The notes under the pieces were generated by a model that did not search any database, was not told where the DNA came from, and saw only the letters and a list, made by a program, of their open reading frames with translations. The position numbers were made by a program, and so were the translations under genes. Shown in pieces: positions 1-6,716 of a stretch of 9,225 bases of DNA. Origin of the DNA: Candidatus Cloacimonadota bacterium (GTDB lineage Bacteria > Cloacimonadota > Cloacimonadia > Cloacimonadales > TCS61); contig DAOUUD010000058.1 in assembly GCA_030668345.1 (NCBI GenBank), forward strand, positions 1 through 9,225, written 5' to 3'. Every line of letters begins with the position of its first letter. Position 1 is the first letter of the stretch.

Positions 1-741
1 ATACAAAACATGTATTCCAACTGCATGTTCTACATTTAACCTGTGAATCGATTCAATTTCCTGATTTTGAGACATATTTTGAACAATTAAGTTTAGATCA
101 GCTATATGATTTTTTAAGGCAAGGGGCATCTGTACTTCGTTCAATTTACCATCAAAAGGCACAAGCTTAAGATCATATTCTGAATTAAAATGGAATGTGT
201 TGATCTCGATTTTTTCCACAATGATGAATACTGCCAATAGTTCAATGATTTCTTTGCTGGATATGAGGGGATAATAATCAATTTGAAAGAGTTTATTTCC
301 AAAATTCGCTATAAAAGATCCTGATTCTTCTTGAGAGGCATTCTGATAGATCTGAGCAAGATATTTGTCTATAAGATCCCATTTTGTTCCAAAAAGAACC
401 ATCCTCTCCCTGCTATAAATCGTGAGGTTATTTACATCTGCCTGGTCGTAATGTGAATGTAAGCGATTTGATATTTGCTTAGTATCCTTAATTATAATAA
501 CATCTTCAAGTTTGATGTCGGAAGTAAATTTTATGAGTTTATTTTGTGAAATTGCCTGTTTTTCATTCTGGACTATTTTGAAATCTGAAAAAGTCAAATT
601 CAGATTTACATCTTCATATTGCATTATGCCAAATTTCACCAATTGCCATTCGATGAATATAATGGTTAATACGAGAAGGAAAGTGATAATGAAAAAGAGG
701 ATAAATATCCGCTTCTCAAGTTCAGCTTTACTTTTTTTCAT
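1..741 (-). CDS. Membrane-anchored sensor-like protein, N-terminal part (cut by window edge)
   Basis: This reading frame stays open for 247 codons from the ATG at 741 down to position 1, so the C-terminal part lies outside the window. A basic stretch (KKSKAELEKR) is followed by one strong membrane segment at about residues 12-28 (IFILFFIITFLLVLTIIFI), then about 220 mostly polar residues with no second clear membrane helix. This is the layout of a type II membrane protein whose sensing domain is outside the cytoplasm. Residues 118-180 (GTKWDLIDKYL, then GSFIANFGNKLFQIDYYPL, then a short hydrophobic strand) resemble the alternating strand-helix pattern of CHASE or Cache sensor domains, but I cannot assign a family. 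The ATG lies 14 bases inside the end of the hybrid kinase gene and is preceded by AAAGGA, so the two are probably translationally coupled. The missing part may be a kinase, a GGDEF or another signalling domain; that is inference. Confidence is high that it is a gene and low on its class. Confidence 0.7.
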   Translation of the reverse strand, partial: MKKSKAELEKRIFILFFIITFLLVLTIIFIEWQLVKFGIMQYEDVNLNLTFSDFKIVQNEKQAISQNKLIKFTSDIKLEDVIIIKDTKQISNRLHSHYDQADVNNLTIYSRERMVLFGTKWDLIDKYLAQIYQNASQEESGSFIANFGNKLFQIDYYPLISSKEIIELLAVFIIVEKIEINTFHFNSEYDLKLVPFDGKLNEVQMPLALKNHIADLNLIVQNMSQNQEIESIHRLNVEHAVGIHVLY

Positions 742-3415
742 TTAGGTTCCTTTTTTTATCGAGTACCTCACGTACTTTATTTACAAGTGCTGTAAAGGAA
801 AAAGGTTTGTTTAACAAACTTGCGCCTGATTCGGAAATTTTCCGAAGGACATCATCTTCGGTATGTCCCGAGATAAAGAGAGCTCTTGTCTCTGGATGAT
901 CGTTTTTAAGCAATTCTGAAAGTTCCGTGCCAGTGATTTTTGGCATTCTGATATCGGAAAGAAGTAAATCGATCGGTTCTTTATATTCTTTTGCCAGTTG
1001 CAATCCTTCTACTCCGTTTATCGCTTCCAGAATATTATAACCACATTCTTCAAGAATTGAAGCAACAAACTCTCTGATGCTTTCTTCATCTTCAACCAGG
1101 AGAATTGTCTCATTTCCTCTGGGAAGTTCCTCTTCCTCGATAACTTTAGTTTCTGATTTGGAAATATCTGCTTCTACATAAGGCAGATAGAATTTAACAC
1201 AGGTGCCTTTACCAACTTCAGATTCTACAATAATGTGCCCATCATTCTGTTTTATTATTCCATAAACCGTTGCCAGACCAAGTCCTGTGCCTTTACCCAG
1301 TTCTTTTGTTGTAAAAAAGGGTTCGAATATCTTCTCTTTTATATCTTCCGTGATTCCAGTTCCTGTATCTTGCACAGAGGTTAAAGTATATTTACCACTT
1401 TGCTCAAAACCAAGTTTCTTTGCTTTCCCTGCAGTGATCGTCTCGTTAATTGTACTTATCGTAATTATTCCGTCTTTGGGTATCGCATCCCGGGCATTTA
1501 CAACCAGGTTTACAAGAACCTGCTCTATTTGCCCTGAATCTGCATTAACGATGCATTGTTCTTCGGATGTGCAGGTTTTCAATTCTATTTCTCCACCGAT
1601 AAGGCGGGTAAGCATTTTATTCAGATCGTGTATCACCACATTCAAATCGATTATCTTCTTATCAGTGATCTGTCTGCGTGAGAAACCAAGAAGCTGTTGA
1701 GTCAGTTTTGCTGCTTTCTCTCCACATTCTTTAATAACAGTGATATCATCGGCAGCAGGATCATTACTATCTAATTTAGTTTTTGCCAGGTCGGCATAAC
1801 CGTTGATGGCTGTGAGAAGATTATTGAAATCGTGGGCGATTCCACCGGCTAAACGTCCAACTACTTCCATTTTCTGTGACTGGTAAAGCTGGTCTTGGAT
1901 TTTTTGTTTTTCAACTTCCGCATATTTCCTATCTGTGATATCTTTACCCACAGATTGAAATTCAATGAAATTTCCATTCTCATCGAACAGGGAACGAAAT
2001 GTCCACTCCGTCCATATCGCAATTCCATCATCAAGTTCTGTTTGAAATTCTCTTGTGGCAACGGGATCTTTAATGGTAAGCGAATTAAATATTTTTTGAA
2101 ACTCCTCTTTCTCTTCGGCAGGAATTTCGTTCAGCCATTTTGTTCCTATCAATTCTTCATTGCTTTTACCAGCAAAACGACAATATGCATCATTAACAAA
2201 AGTAAGGGTTGAATCCTTAAGAAATCGATTGATATACTCTGTTTGATCTTCCACAACTGCTTTGTATCTTGATTGGCTGATCTTCAGTTCTTCGTCAGCT
2301 TTTTTCAGGTCGGAATTGTCTATCAATACTCCCGTAACGTATTTCTTACCACTTGCAGGAGTGATGGCAACCATCCGATCTTCGATCCAGATGGTTGTGC
2401 CTGAGGCGTGTTTAATTCTATACCAGAGTGTAAGCATTTCTGATGATCCGCTTTCTCTCCAGGCATTAATTTTCTGTCTTATAAATTCACGATCATCTTT
2501 TTGTATCAAACTTGTAAATTTTTTCTTATCTTTTATCAATTCTTCTGCTGGATAACCAAGCAGTTTGATAATGTTTTCGGATATAAATCTATGACCACCA
2601 CCAATTTCATAAAGGATAATATTAGGAACATTTTTAAAAACAACAGAAAGACGATCTTGAGTTTTTTTAAGTTTTTCTTTGGCTTTTATCCGTTCTGTTA
2701 TATTGTGTGCAATACTCAAAATTGCCGCCTTACCTTCATAGATGATTTCTTTAGAATAGATCTCCACATTAATATTTTCACAACGTTTTGTAAGGTGGTT
2801 ATAAATGACAGGTTCAGCAGTGATTTTGTTTACGTAATGTTGTACTTCTTCGTATTCACTTTTCGGATGAAGATCAAAAGGAGTCATTTTTTTTAATTCT
2901 TCTTTTGAATACCCGTAATTGCTTATAACTGAATTATTACAGTCCAGAAAGTGCAGGTCTTCTTTGGAGAAAATAAAGATAGGATCTACAATGTTATTGA
3001 ATAAAATACGGTATTTTTTTTCGCTTTCCTTCAGAGTATTTTCCATTTGGTGTCGATAAAAAGCCATTTCGATTGATGCACGCAGTTCCTTCTCTTCAAA
3101 TGGTTTAATAATATAACCGTATGGTTGAGTCAACTTAGCTTCTTCCAGTATTTTTTCATTGGCATAGGCTGTTAGATAAAGTATAGGAATATCGTATGAT
3201 TTCAGAACTTCATTTGCAGTTTCAATTCCAGTTAGTGTTCCTCCCAGCATGATGTCCATCAATATCATATCGGGATTCAACTTATCTATCTTTTGTAATG
3301 TCTCTTCTCCGGTAGCCATGACATCAATTACAGAATAACCAAACTGTTCCAAAGTTCTTTTTATATCTTCTCCGATAATTTGTTCGTCTTCAACTATCAG
3401 AATCCGTTTTCCCAT
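728..3415 (-). CDS. Hybrid sensor histidine kinase, REC-PAS-PAS-PAS-HisKA-HATPase-REC
   Basis: This 895-residue soluble protein has no membrane segment or signal peptide and should sense in the cytoplasm. Residues 1-120 form a receiver domain with acidic pair E9/D10, phosphoacceptor D54 (LMDIML), T82 and K104. Three PAS/PAC units follow at about 130-245, 252-375 and 380-500 (PAC-like ends HNITER, LIDNSDL, KDITDRK). The dimerisation region carries the phosphorylated histidine H528 in GGIAHDFNNLL. The ATPase domain shows the N-box around N636/N640 (NLVVNARDAI), G1 motif DTGTG at 683-687, and G2 GKGTGLGL at 707-714. The C-terminal receiver (770-890) has E775/D776, D821 (DIRMP), S849 and K870. 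All catalytic residues are present, so it should autophosphorylate and transfer to a receiver. It has no HPt or DNA-binding output, so a separate partner is expected. The start is supported by GGAG five bases upstream. It overlaps the next gene by 14 bases. The ligand is unknown. Confidence 0.95.
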   Translation of the reverse strand: MGKRILIVEDEQIIGEDIKRTLEQFGYSVIDVMATGEETLQKIDKLNPDMILMDIMLGGTLTGIETANEVLKSYDIPILYLTAYANEKILEEAKLTQPYGYIIKPFEEKELRASIEMAFYRHQMENTLKESEKKYRILFNNIVDPIFIFSKEDLHFLDCNNSVISNYGYSKEELKKMTPFDLHPKSEYEEVQHYVNKITAEPVIYNHLTKRCENINVEIYSKEIIYEGKAAILSIAHNITERIKAKEKLKKTQDRLSVVFKNVPNIILYEIGGGHRFISENIIKLLGYPAEELIKDKKKFTSLIQKDDREFIRQKINAWRESGSSEMLTLWYRIKHASGTTIWIEDRMVAITPASGKKYVTGVLIDNSDLKKADEELKISQSRYKAVVEDQTEYINRFLKDSTLTFVNDAYCRFAGKSNEELIGTKWLNEIPAEEKEEFQKIFNSLTIKDPVATREFQTELDDGIAIWTEWTFRSLFDENGNFIEFQSVGKDITDRKYAEVEKQKIQDQLYQSQKMEVVGRLAGGIAHDFNNLLTAINGYADLAKTKLDSNDPAADDITVIKECGEKAAKLTQQLLGFSRRQITDKKIIDLNVVIHDLNKMLTRLIGGEIELKTCTSEEQCIVNADSGQIEQVLVNLVVNARDAIPKDGIITISTINETITAGKAKKLGFEQSGKYTLTSVQDTGTGITEDIKEKIFEPFFTTKELGKGTGLGLATVYGIIKQNDGHIIVESEVGKGTCVKFYLPYVEADISKSETKVIEEEELPRGNETILLVEDEESIREFVASILEECGYNILEAINGVEGLQLAKEYKEPIDLLLSDIRMPKITGTELSELLKNDHPETRALFISGHTEDDVLRKISESGASLLNKPFSFTALVNKVREVLDKKRNLNEKK

Positions 3416-3498
3416 TACATCTCCTATTATATCTTCTGCTCAAGAAAAGAAATTTTCCAAAACAATTCAGAGTACAAAACTTAAAAGAAAAATGTGAT

Positions 3499-3504
3499 GG
3501 TCAA
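3499..3504 (-). promoter_or_regulatory. Candidate -35 box (TTGACC) for the hybrid kinase gene
   Basis: The minus strand reads TTGACC here, 84 bases upstream of the kinase ATG and just downstream of the tRNA terminator. No good -10 hexamer sits 15-18 bases further on. The call therefore rests on the -35 match, its position, and the recurrence of TTGAC ahead of the other minus-strand units in this window. Confidence 0.25.
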
Positions 3505-3520
3505 TTTATTTTTGCAAAAA

Positions 3521-3540
3521 ATGTAATAAAAAAATTACAT
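3521..3540. repeat. Perfect 7-bp inverted repeat between tRNA terminator and kinase gene
   Basis: ATGTAAT and ATTACAT flank a six-base A/T loop. On the minus strand the right arm is followed by six T residues, so it could be a weak second terminator. It also lies just upstream of the candidate kinase promoter, where an operator would fit. The stem contains only two G:C pairs, so its strength as an RNA hairpin is low. Confidence 0.35.
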
Positions 3541-3541
3541 G

Positions 3542-3572
3542 AAATAAAAAAAGCCACAGAAATGTGGCTTTT
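3542..3572 (-). terminator. Rho-independent terminator of the Ser-Ser-Gln tRNA cluster
   Basis: On the minus strand the stem GCCACA / TGTGGC closes a four-base TTTC loop and is followed by seven T residues, then ATTT. Flanking A and T runs can extend the stem to about ten pairs. It begins four bases after the CCA end of tRNA-Gln, so it ends the tRNA transcript before the kinase gene. Confidence 0.85.
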
Positions 3573-3575
3573 CAG

Positions 3576-3650
3576 TGGTTGGGCCGGGAGGATTCGAACC
3601 CCCGAATGCATGGACCAAAACCATGTGACTTACCACTTGTCGACGGCCCA
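3576..3650 (-). tRNA. tRNA-Gln (anticodon UUG)
   Basis: A complete class I cloverleaf can be drawn by hand. The acceptor stem TGGGCCG / CGGCCCA is followed by discriminator A and an encoded CCA. The anticodon stem CATGG / CCATG encloses the loop TTTTGGT, giving anticodon TTG. The T arm has the GTTCGAAT signature with one G:T wobble in its stem. The terminal T1-A72 pair is typical of bacterial glutamine tRNAs. It is the last gene of a three-tRNA cluster, 20 bases after tRNA-Ser(GCU). Confidence 0.95.
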
Positions 3651-3670
3651 ACAAAGATCTATATTTAAAC

Positions 3671-3761
<91 letters not shown>

Positions 3762-3774
3762 ACTTTATGGATCC

Positions 3775-3860
3775 TGGCGGAGGATGAGGGACTCGAACCC
3801 CCAAGGGCAAAGCCCGGCGGTTTTCAAGACCGCTGTCTTACCAATTAGAACTAATCCTCC
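3775..3860 (-). tRNA. tRNA-Ser (anticodon UGA), unusual D arm
   Basis: This 86-base gene has acceptor stem GGAGGAT / ATCCTCC, discriminator G and encoded CCA. The anticodon stem GCGGT / ACCGC encloses CTTGAAA, giving TGA, which reads UCA and other UCN codons. The 14-base variable arm forms a four-pair stem GGGC / GCCC with a TTT loop, so it is class II as expected for serine. The D arm (TTAGTTCTAATTGGTAAGAC) lacks the usual CCGAG of serine tRNAs and looks more like a class I D arm, with a three-pair stem including one T:G. It is the first gene of the cluster. Confidence 0.92.
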
Positions 3861-3876
3861 AAAAGGGTGGAAACAA

Positions 3877-3903
3877 ATAATTTCCCGAACTATTTGATGT
3901 CAA
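3877..3903 (-). promoter_or_regulatory. Candidate promoter of the Ser-Ser-Gln tRNA cluster
   Basis: The minus strand has a perfect TTGACA at 3903-3898. The best -10 match, AATTAT (four of six), lies 15 bases further at 3882-3877, a short spacer. Transcription would start about 10 bases before the first tRNA. The -35 box lies inside a palindrome (3891-3906). I see no terminator between era and the tRNAs, so read-through from era is also possible. Confidence 0.45.
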
Positions 3904-3906
3904 ATA
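3891..3906. repeat. 16-bp palindrome overlapping the tRNA promoter -35 box
   Basis: TATTTGA and TCAAATA form a perfect inverted repeat separated by two bases. The TTGACA box is contained within it. The two-base centre and lack of a T-run argue against a terminator; a dimeric regulator site is possible, but no regulator can be named. Confidence 0.35.
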
Positions 3907-3989
3907 ATTTTTTAATGCTTTCTCAATGGTTATGATCTACGATTTCTTTACTTTTTTCCGCTTATTTTTCAAAATAATATATGATAAAA

Positions 3990-4877
3990 TTAACTATAAC
4001 CAAATTCTTTTAAGGCATTTTTCTTTTTGCGCCAGTTCGGTTTGATCTTGATCCACAATTCCACTTTTGTACGCTTGCTTAGAATTTTATGAATTTCCTT
4101 TTCAGAAGCTGTTCTTACAGCTTTTATTTTCTCACCGTTTTTTCCCAGCAAGATAGGTTTTTGCGATTTTCGTTCCAGCCAGATATTGGCAGATATCTCA
4201 ACTTTATTGGGAAAGTCTTTGTATTGCTCCACCACAACGGTAGAAGCATAAGGTATTTCATCCCGGTATTTAAGGAATATCTGTTCCCTGATAATTTCCT
4301 GTACAAAGAATCTCATCGGAAGATCAGATATATCATCGGGGGAGTAGAATGGTGGATGAAAAGGCAGATAATCGGTTATCAATGTAAGCAGATCATCAAA
4401 CTTATCCTGGTTCAAAGCCGAAAGCAGGATCACTTTTTCAAAATCTAATAGCGATAATTGCTTCATTTTTTCTTTGGCAACATCTTCTTCTACAAGGTCG
4501 ATCTTATTCAATATAGCGATCTTGGGGATTTTTATTTTATTCAGCATTTCACACAACTGGTTATCGTAATCTGTGGGAAATTTATGAGCATCGGTAATGA
4601 AAATGATCAGATCGGAATCTTTTAGTGACCTTTGTAAATACTCCTGCATTTTCCGGTGTAGTTCATACCGGGCTTTTAAGAATCCTGGAGTATCCAGGAA
4701 GACAATCTGCCTGGATTCATTGGTAAGAATACCTTTTACCTGCTGGCGGGTTGTTTGAGGTTTGGGTGAAATTATTGATAGTTTCTCTCCCAGCAGTTTA
4801 TTCATAAGGGTAGATTTTCCTACATTCGGTTTACCAACAATGGAAACAAAACCGGCACGAAATTCCTGATTCAACAT
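3990..4877 (-). CDS. era: GTPase Era, 30S ribosome assembly factor
   Basis: Era binds the 3' end of 16S rRNA and acts in 30S subunit maturation and growth control, at the membrane and in the cytoplasm. The protein is 295 residues, normal for the family. The GTPase domain shows G1 GKPNVGKS at 15-22, the G2 region PQTTR at 40-44 (effector threonines T42/T43), G3 DTPG at 62-65, G4 NKID at 124-127 and G5 SAL at 153-155. The C-terminal KH RNA-binding domain carries its GxxG loop as GKNG at 245-248, where GKGG or GKNG forms are usual. The start codon overlaps the holA stop as TAATG, with AGGAG just upstream, so translation should be coupled. It is the last gene of the yibQ-like/uppP/holA/era operon; 129 bases separate it from the tRNA cluster. 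Confidence 0.98.
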   Translation of the reverse strand: MLNQEFRAGFVSIVGKPNVGKSTLMNKLLGEKLSIISPKPQTTRQQVKGILTNESRQIVFLDTPGFLKARYELHRKMQEYLQRSLKDSDLIIFITDAHKFPTDYDNQLCEMLNKIKIPKIAILNKIDLVEEDVAKEKMKQLSLLDFEKVILLSALNQDKFDDLLTLITDYLPFHPPFYSPDDISDLPMRFFVQEIIREQIFLKYRDEIPYASTVVVEQYKDFPNKVEISANIWLERKSQKPILLGKNGEKIKAVRTASEKEIHKILSKRTKVELWIKIKPNWRKKKNALKEFGYS

Positions 4878-5902
4878 TACTCCTGAGATTTACAGAGATT
4901 ATAAATCAGCGTTTCCAGAATGATCTCTTCTTTGGTGTTCAGAGATTTTGAATCTATATCTGCCTGTAGAAGAAGGGAAAAAGCTTTTCTAATTGATCTG
5001 GCTTTGTAATTCTTTGCATATCTCAGGTAATCACTTCTGAATTTTGAATATACTTCGGGAAGATAACGGTTAGTTATTTCAGAATCGCTGATATTTTTTT
5101 TTTGCAATGCTTCGATTTTCCACAGTTGAGAAAAAAACCGCGTGAGCATAGTGATGATAAATACAGCCGATTCGTTATTTTCCAGCATATTTTCCAGAAC
5201 TTGTAAAGCTTGCTTCAAATTCCTGTTACCCAGTGCATTTTGTAAGTCAAACACACTATCAGTTTTTGATTTGCCCACCGATTCTTTTACATCTTCAATT
5301 GTGATCTTTCCTGTGTTCTTGGTATAAATGATCAGCTTTTCTAACTCGTTTGCTGCTATCAGGTAATCGGTTTCGATGCTATTTGCAAAAAGATTGATAG
5401 AGTCGTTATCCATTTCGTATTTCTTCTCTTTAAGTTCATTTCGCAACCAACGAGCAATATCTTCTGCATTATATGGAGCTCGGCATATTATCGATATTGC
5501 TTTTTCATTGATAACTTTTGCAGCTTTACTACGCTCATCCAATTTCTCCACAGTAAGAATAAGAATGGAACTATTTACCGGATTGGAAACATATTCTGCT
5601 ATCAGGTTTTTCCCACTCACTTGCAGATTATCAAAATTCTTTAGAATTATTATCCTGTGTTTGGACATAAAGGGGATCATTTCCAGTTGCTCGATCACAT
5701 TTTCTGTTTCGCAATTGTCGCCATAAAATGTAATCAGATCGAAATCTTCCGAACCCGGAGTTGTGAATTTTCCTATAAGAGCTTTTTGAACTTTATCTTT
5801 TAGATAAAATTCCTGTCCGATAATCAGGAAAACAGGTGCTGTTTTAAGATTGATTATCTCATTCAAGAATTCGTAATGAGGAAAGCTTTTTCTTCTTTGC
5901 AT
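4877..5902 (-). CDS. holA: DNA polymerase III delta subunit (clamp loader)
   Basis: Delta is the clamp-opening 'wrench' of the clamp-loader complex, working with DnaX and delta-prime to place the beta clamp on primed DNA. At 341 residues it matches the usual family length. The N-terminal AAA+-like region (about 20-205) starts with FLIIGQEFYLKDK and has no Walker A motif, as expected for delta. MIPFMSKHRIIILKNF (75-90) corresponds to the clamp-binding element. TDYLIAANELEKLIIY (178-193) and VFDLQNALGNRNLKQAL (217-233) are the best-conserved family stretches; the rest, to 341, is the C-terminal collar domain. Its ATG is one base after the uppP stop, and no strong ribosome binding site is visible, which suggests reinitiation after uppP. 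A run of ten A residues lies inside the gene at 5094-5103, in codons for Q-K-K-N (residues 267-270). Confidence 0.93.
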   Translation of the reverse strand: MQRRKSFPHYEFLNEIINLKTAPVFLIIGQEFYLKDKVQKALIGKFTTPGSEDFDLITFYGDNCETENVIEQLEMIPFMSKHRIIILKNFDNLQVSGKNLIAEYVSNPVNSSILILTVEKLDERSKAAKVINEKAISIICRAPYNAEDIARWLRNELKEKKYEMDNDSINLFANSIETDYLIAANELEKLIIYTKNTGKITIEDVKESVGKSKTDSVFDLQNALGNRNLKQALQVLENMLENNESAVFIITMLTRFFSQLWKIEALQKKNISDSEITNRYLPEVYSKFRSDYLRYAKNYKARSIRKAFSLLLQADIDSKSLNTKEEIILETLIYNLCKSQE

Positions 5903-5903
5903 A

Positions 5904-6707
5904 TTATTTTGCTACAAAAAGAATAAGTGTTAGTAAAGAAATAAACCAGCAATAAAAAGCAAAATATTTAAGTTTCTGTTTTTTTACAAATGAAATAAGC
6001 AGTGAAATTACCGAATAACCAGCAATAAATGCTGTAAATGCGCCTATTAAATAGATCAAAAATTGTGATCTTTCCAATGCTGTGATCTTTGATATTTTAT
6101 GAATATTTACTCCCACAATTATGGGAACGGAAAGTAAAAATGAAAATCTGGCAGCAGCTTCCCGTTTTAGTCCGGTAAAAATTCCCATGGCTATAGTAGA
6201 ACCCGAGCGTGATATGCCGGGCAGGATGGCAAATGCCTGAGCAAAGCCAATAAGAATGGACTTCCTGATACCAAGCTGATGTGTATCTAAACCCCGGGGT
6301 TCTATTTTATCAGATATGAAAAGTATGATCCCTGTAATGAAAAGCATAAAGCTGGGAATATAGAGAGATGAGAAAGCTTTTAATACAGCATCTTCGAAAT
6401 ATAGTCCGATAAGAGCGGTAACTACGGTTGCCACAAGCAGGTAAAATAATGTATTTCGATTATTCAAGTGTTCAGAACTTTTATCTTTGAAAATAAACAG
6501 AGATTTTAGGAGATAGATAATGTCTTTGCGGAAATAAATAAGAACTGCTACTACCGAACCAAGATGCAGAAATATCTCAAAGCTGAGATCGGGTTGTTTG
6601 AAGTTCAAGTAGTGTTCTGCCAGTACCAGATGCCCGGAACTACTGATAGGCAGGAATTCCGTTAAACCCTGGATAATTCCCAAAATAATTGCTTTTAGAA
6701 TTTCCAT
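5904..6707 (-). CDS. uppP: Undecaprenyl-diphosphatase UppP (BacA family)
   Basis: This integral inner-membrane enzyme removes one phosphate from undecaprenyl diphosphate, recycling the lipid carrier for peptidoglycan and other envelope polymers; overproduction is known to give bacitracin resistance. The protein is 267 residues, typical for the family, and almost wholly hydrophobic with about eight membrane segments. Family motifs are intact: GLTEFLPISSSGHL at 14-27, with E17 and H26, and PGISRSGST at 163-171, with catalytic R167. EIFLHLGS at 44-51 is also characteristic. The start is nine bases after the stop of the YibQ-like gene; the AGG of the ribosome binding site overlaps that stop. The neighbouring deacetylase supports a role in cell-wall metabolism. 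Confidence 0.98.
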   Translation of the reverse strand: MEILKAIILGIIQGLTEFLPISSSGHLVLAEHYLNFKQPDLSFEIFLHLGSVVAVLIYFRKDIIYLLKSLFIFKDKSSEHLNNRNTLFYLLVATVVTALIGLYFEDAVLKAFSSLYIPSFMLFITGIILFISDKIEPRGLDTHQLGIRKSILIGFAQAFAILPGISRSGSTIAMGIFTGLKREAAARFSFLLSVPIIVGVNIHKISKITALERSQFLIYLIGAFTAFIAGYSVISLLISFVKKQKLKYFAFYCWFISLLTLILFVAK

Positions 6708-6716
6708 CTCTTATAC

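Noticed and set aside
512..745. Plus-strand ORF of 77 codons
   Set aside because: It is antisense to the sensor gene at 1-741, which has a start, a ribosome binding site and a membrane segment.
1287..2896. Several ORFs of 66-137 codons within the kinase gene on both strands
   Set aside because: They overlap a fully conserved histidine kinase frame, lack ribosome binding sites and have no recognisable domains.
3426..3431. TATAAT on the minus strand just before the kinase ATG
   Set aside because: It overlaps the ribosome binding site region, would leave almost no leader and has no -35 box at the proper distance.
3775..3860. Possible selenocysteine tRNA, because of the class II form and the TGA anticodon region
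   Set aside because: The anticodon is TGA, not TCA, and the acceptor stem has seven rather than eight pairs, so it is serine.
4089..5726. ORFs opposite or out of frame within era and holA
   Set aside because: They are shadows of two well-recognised genes.
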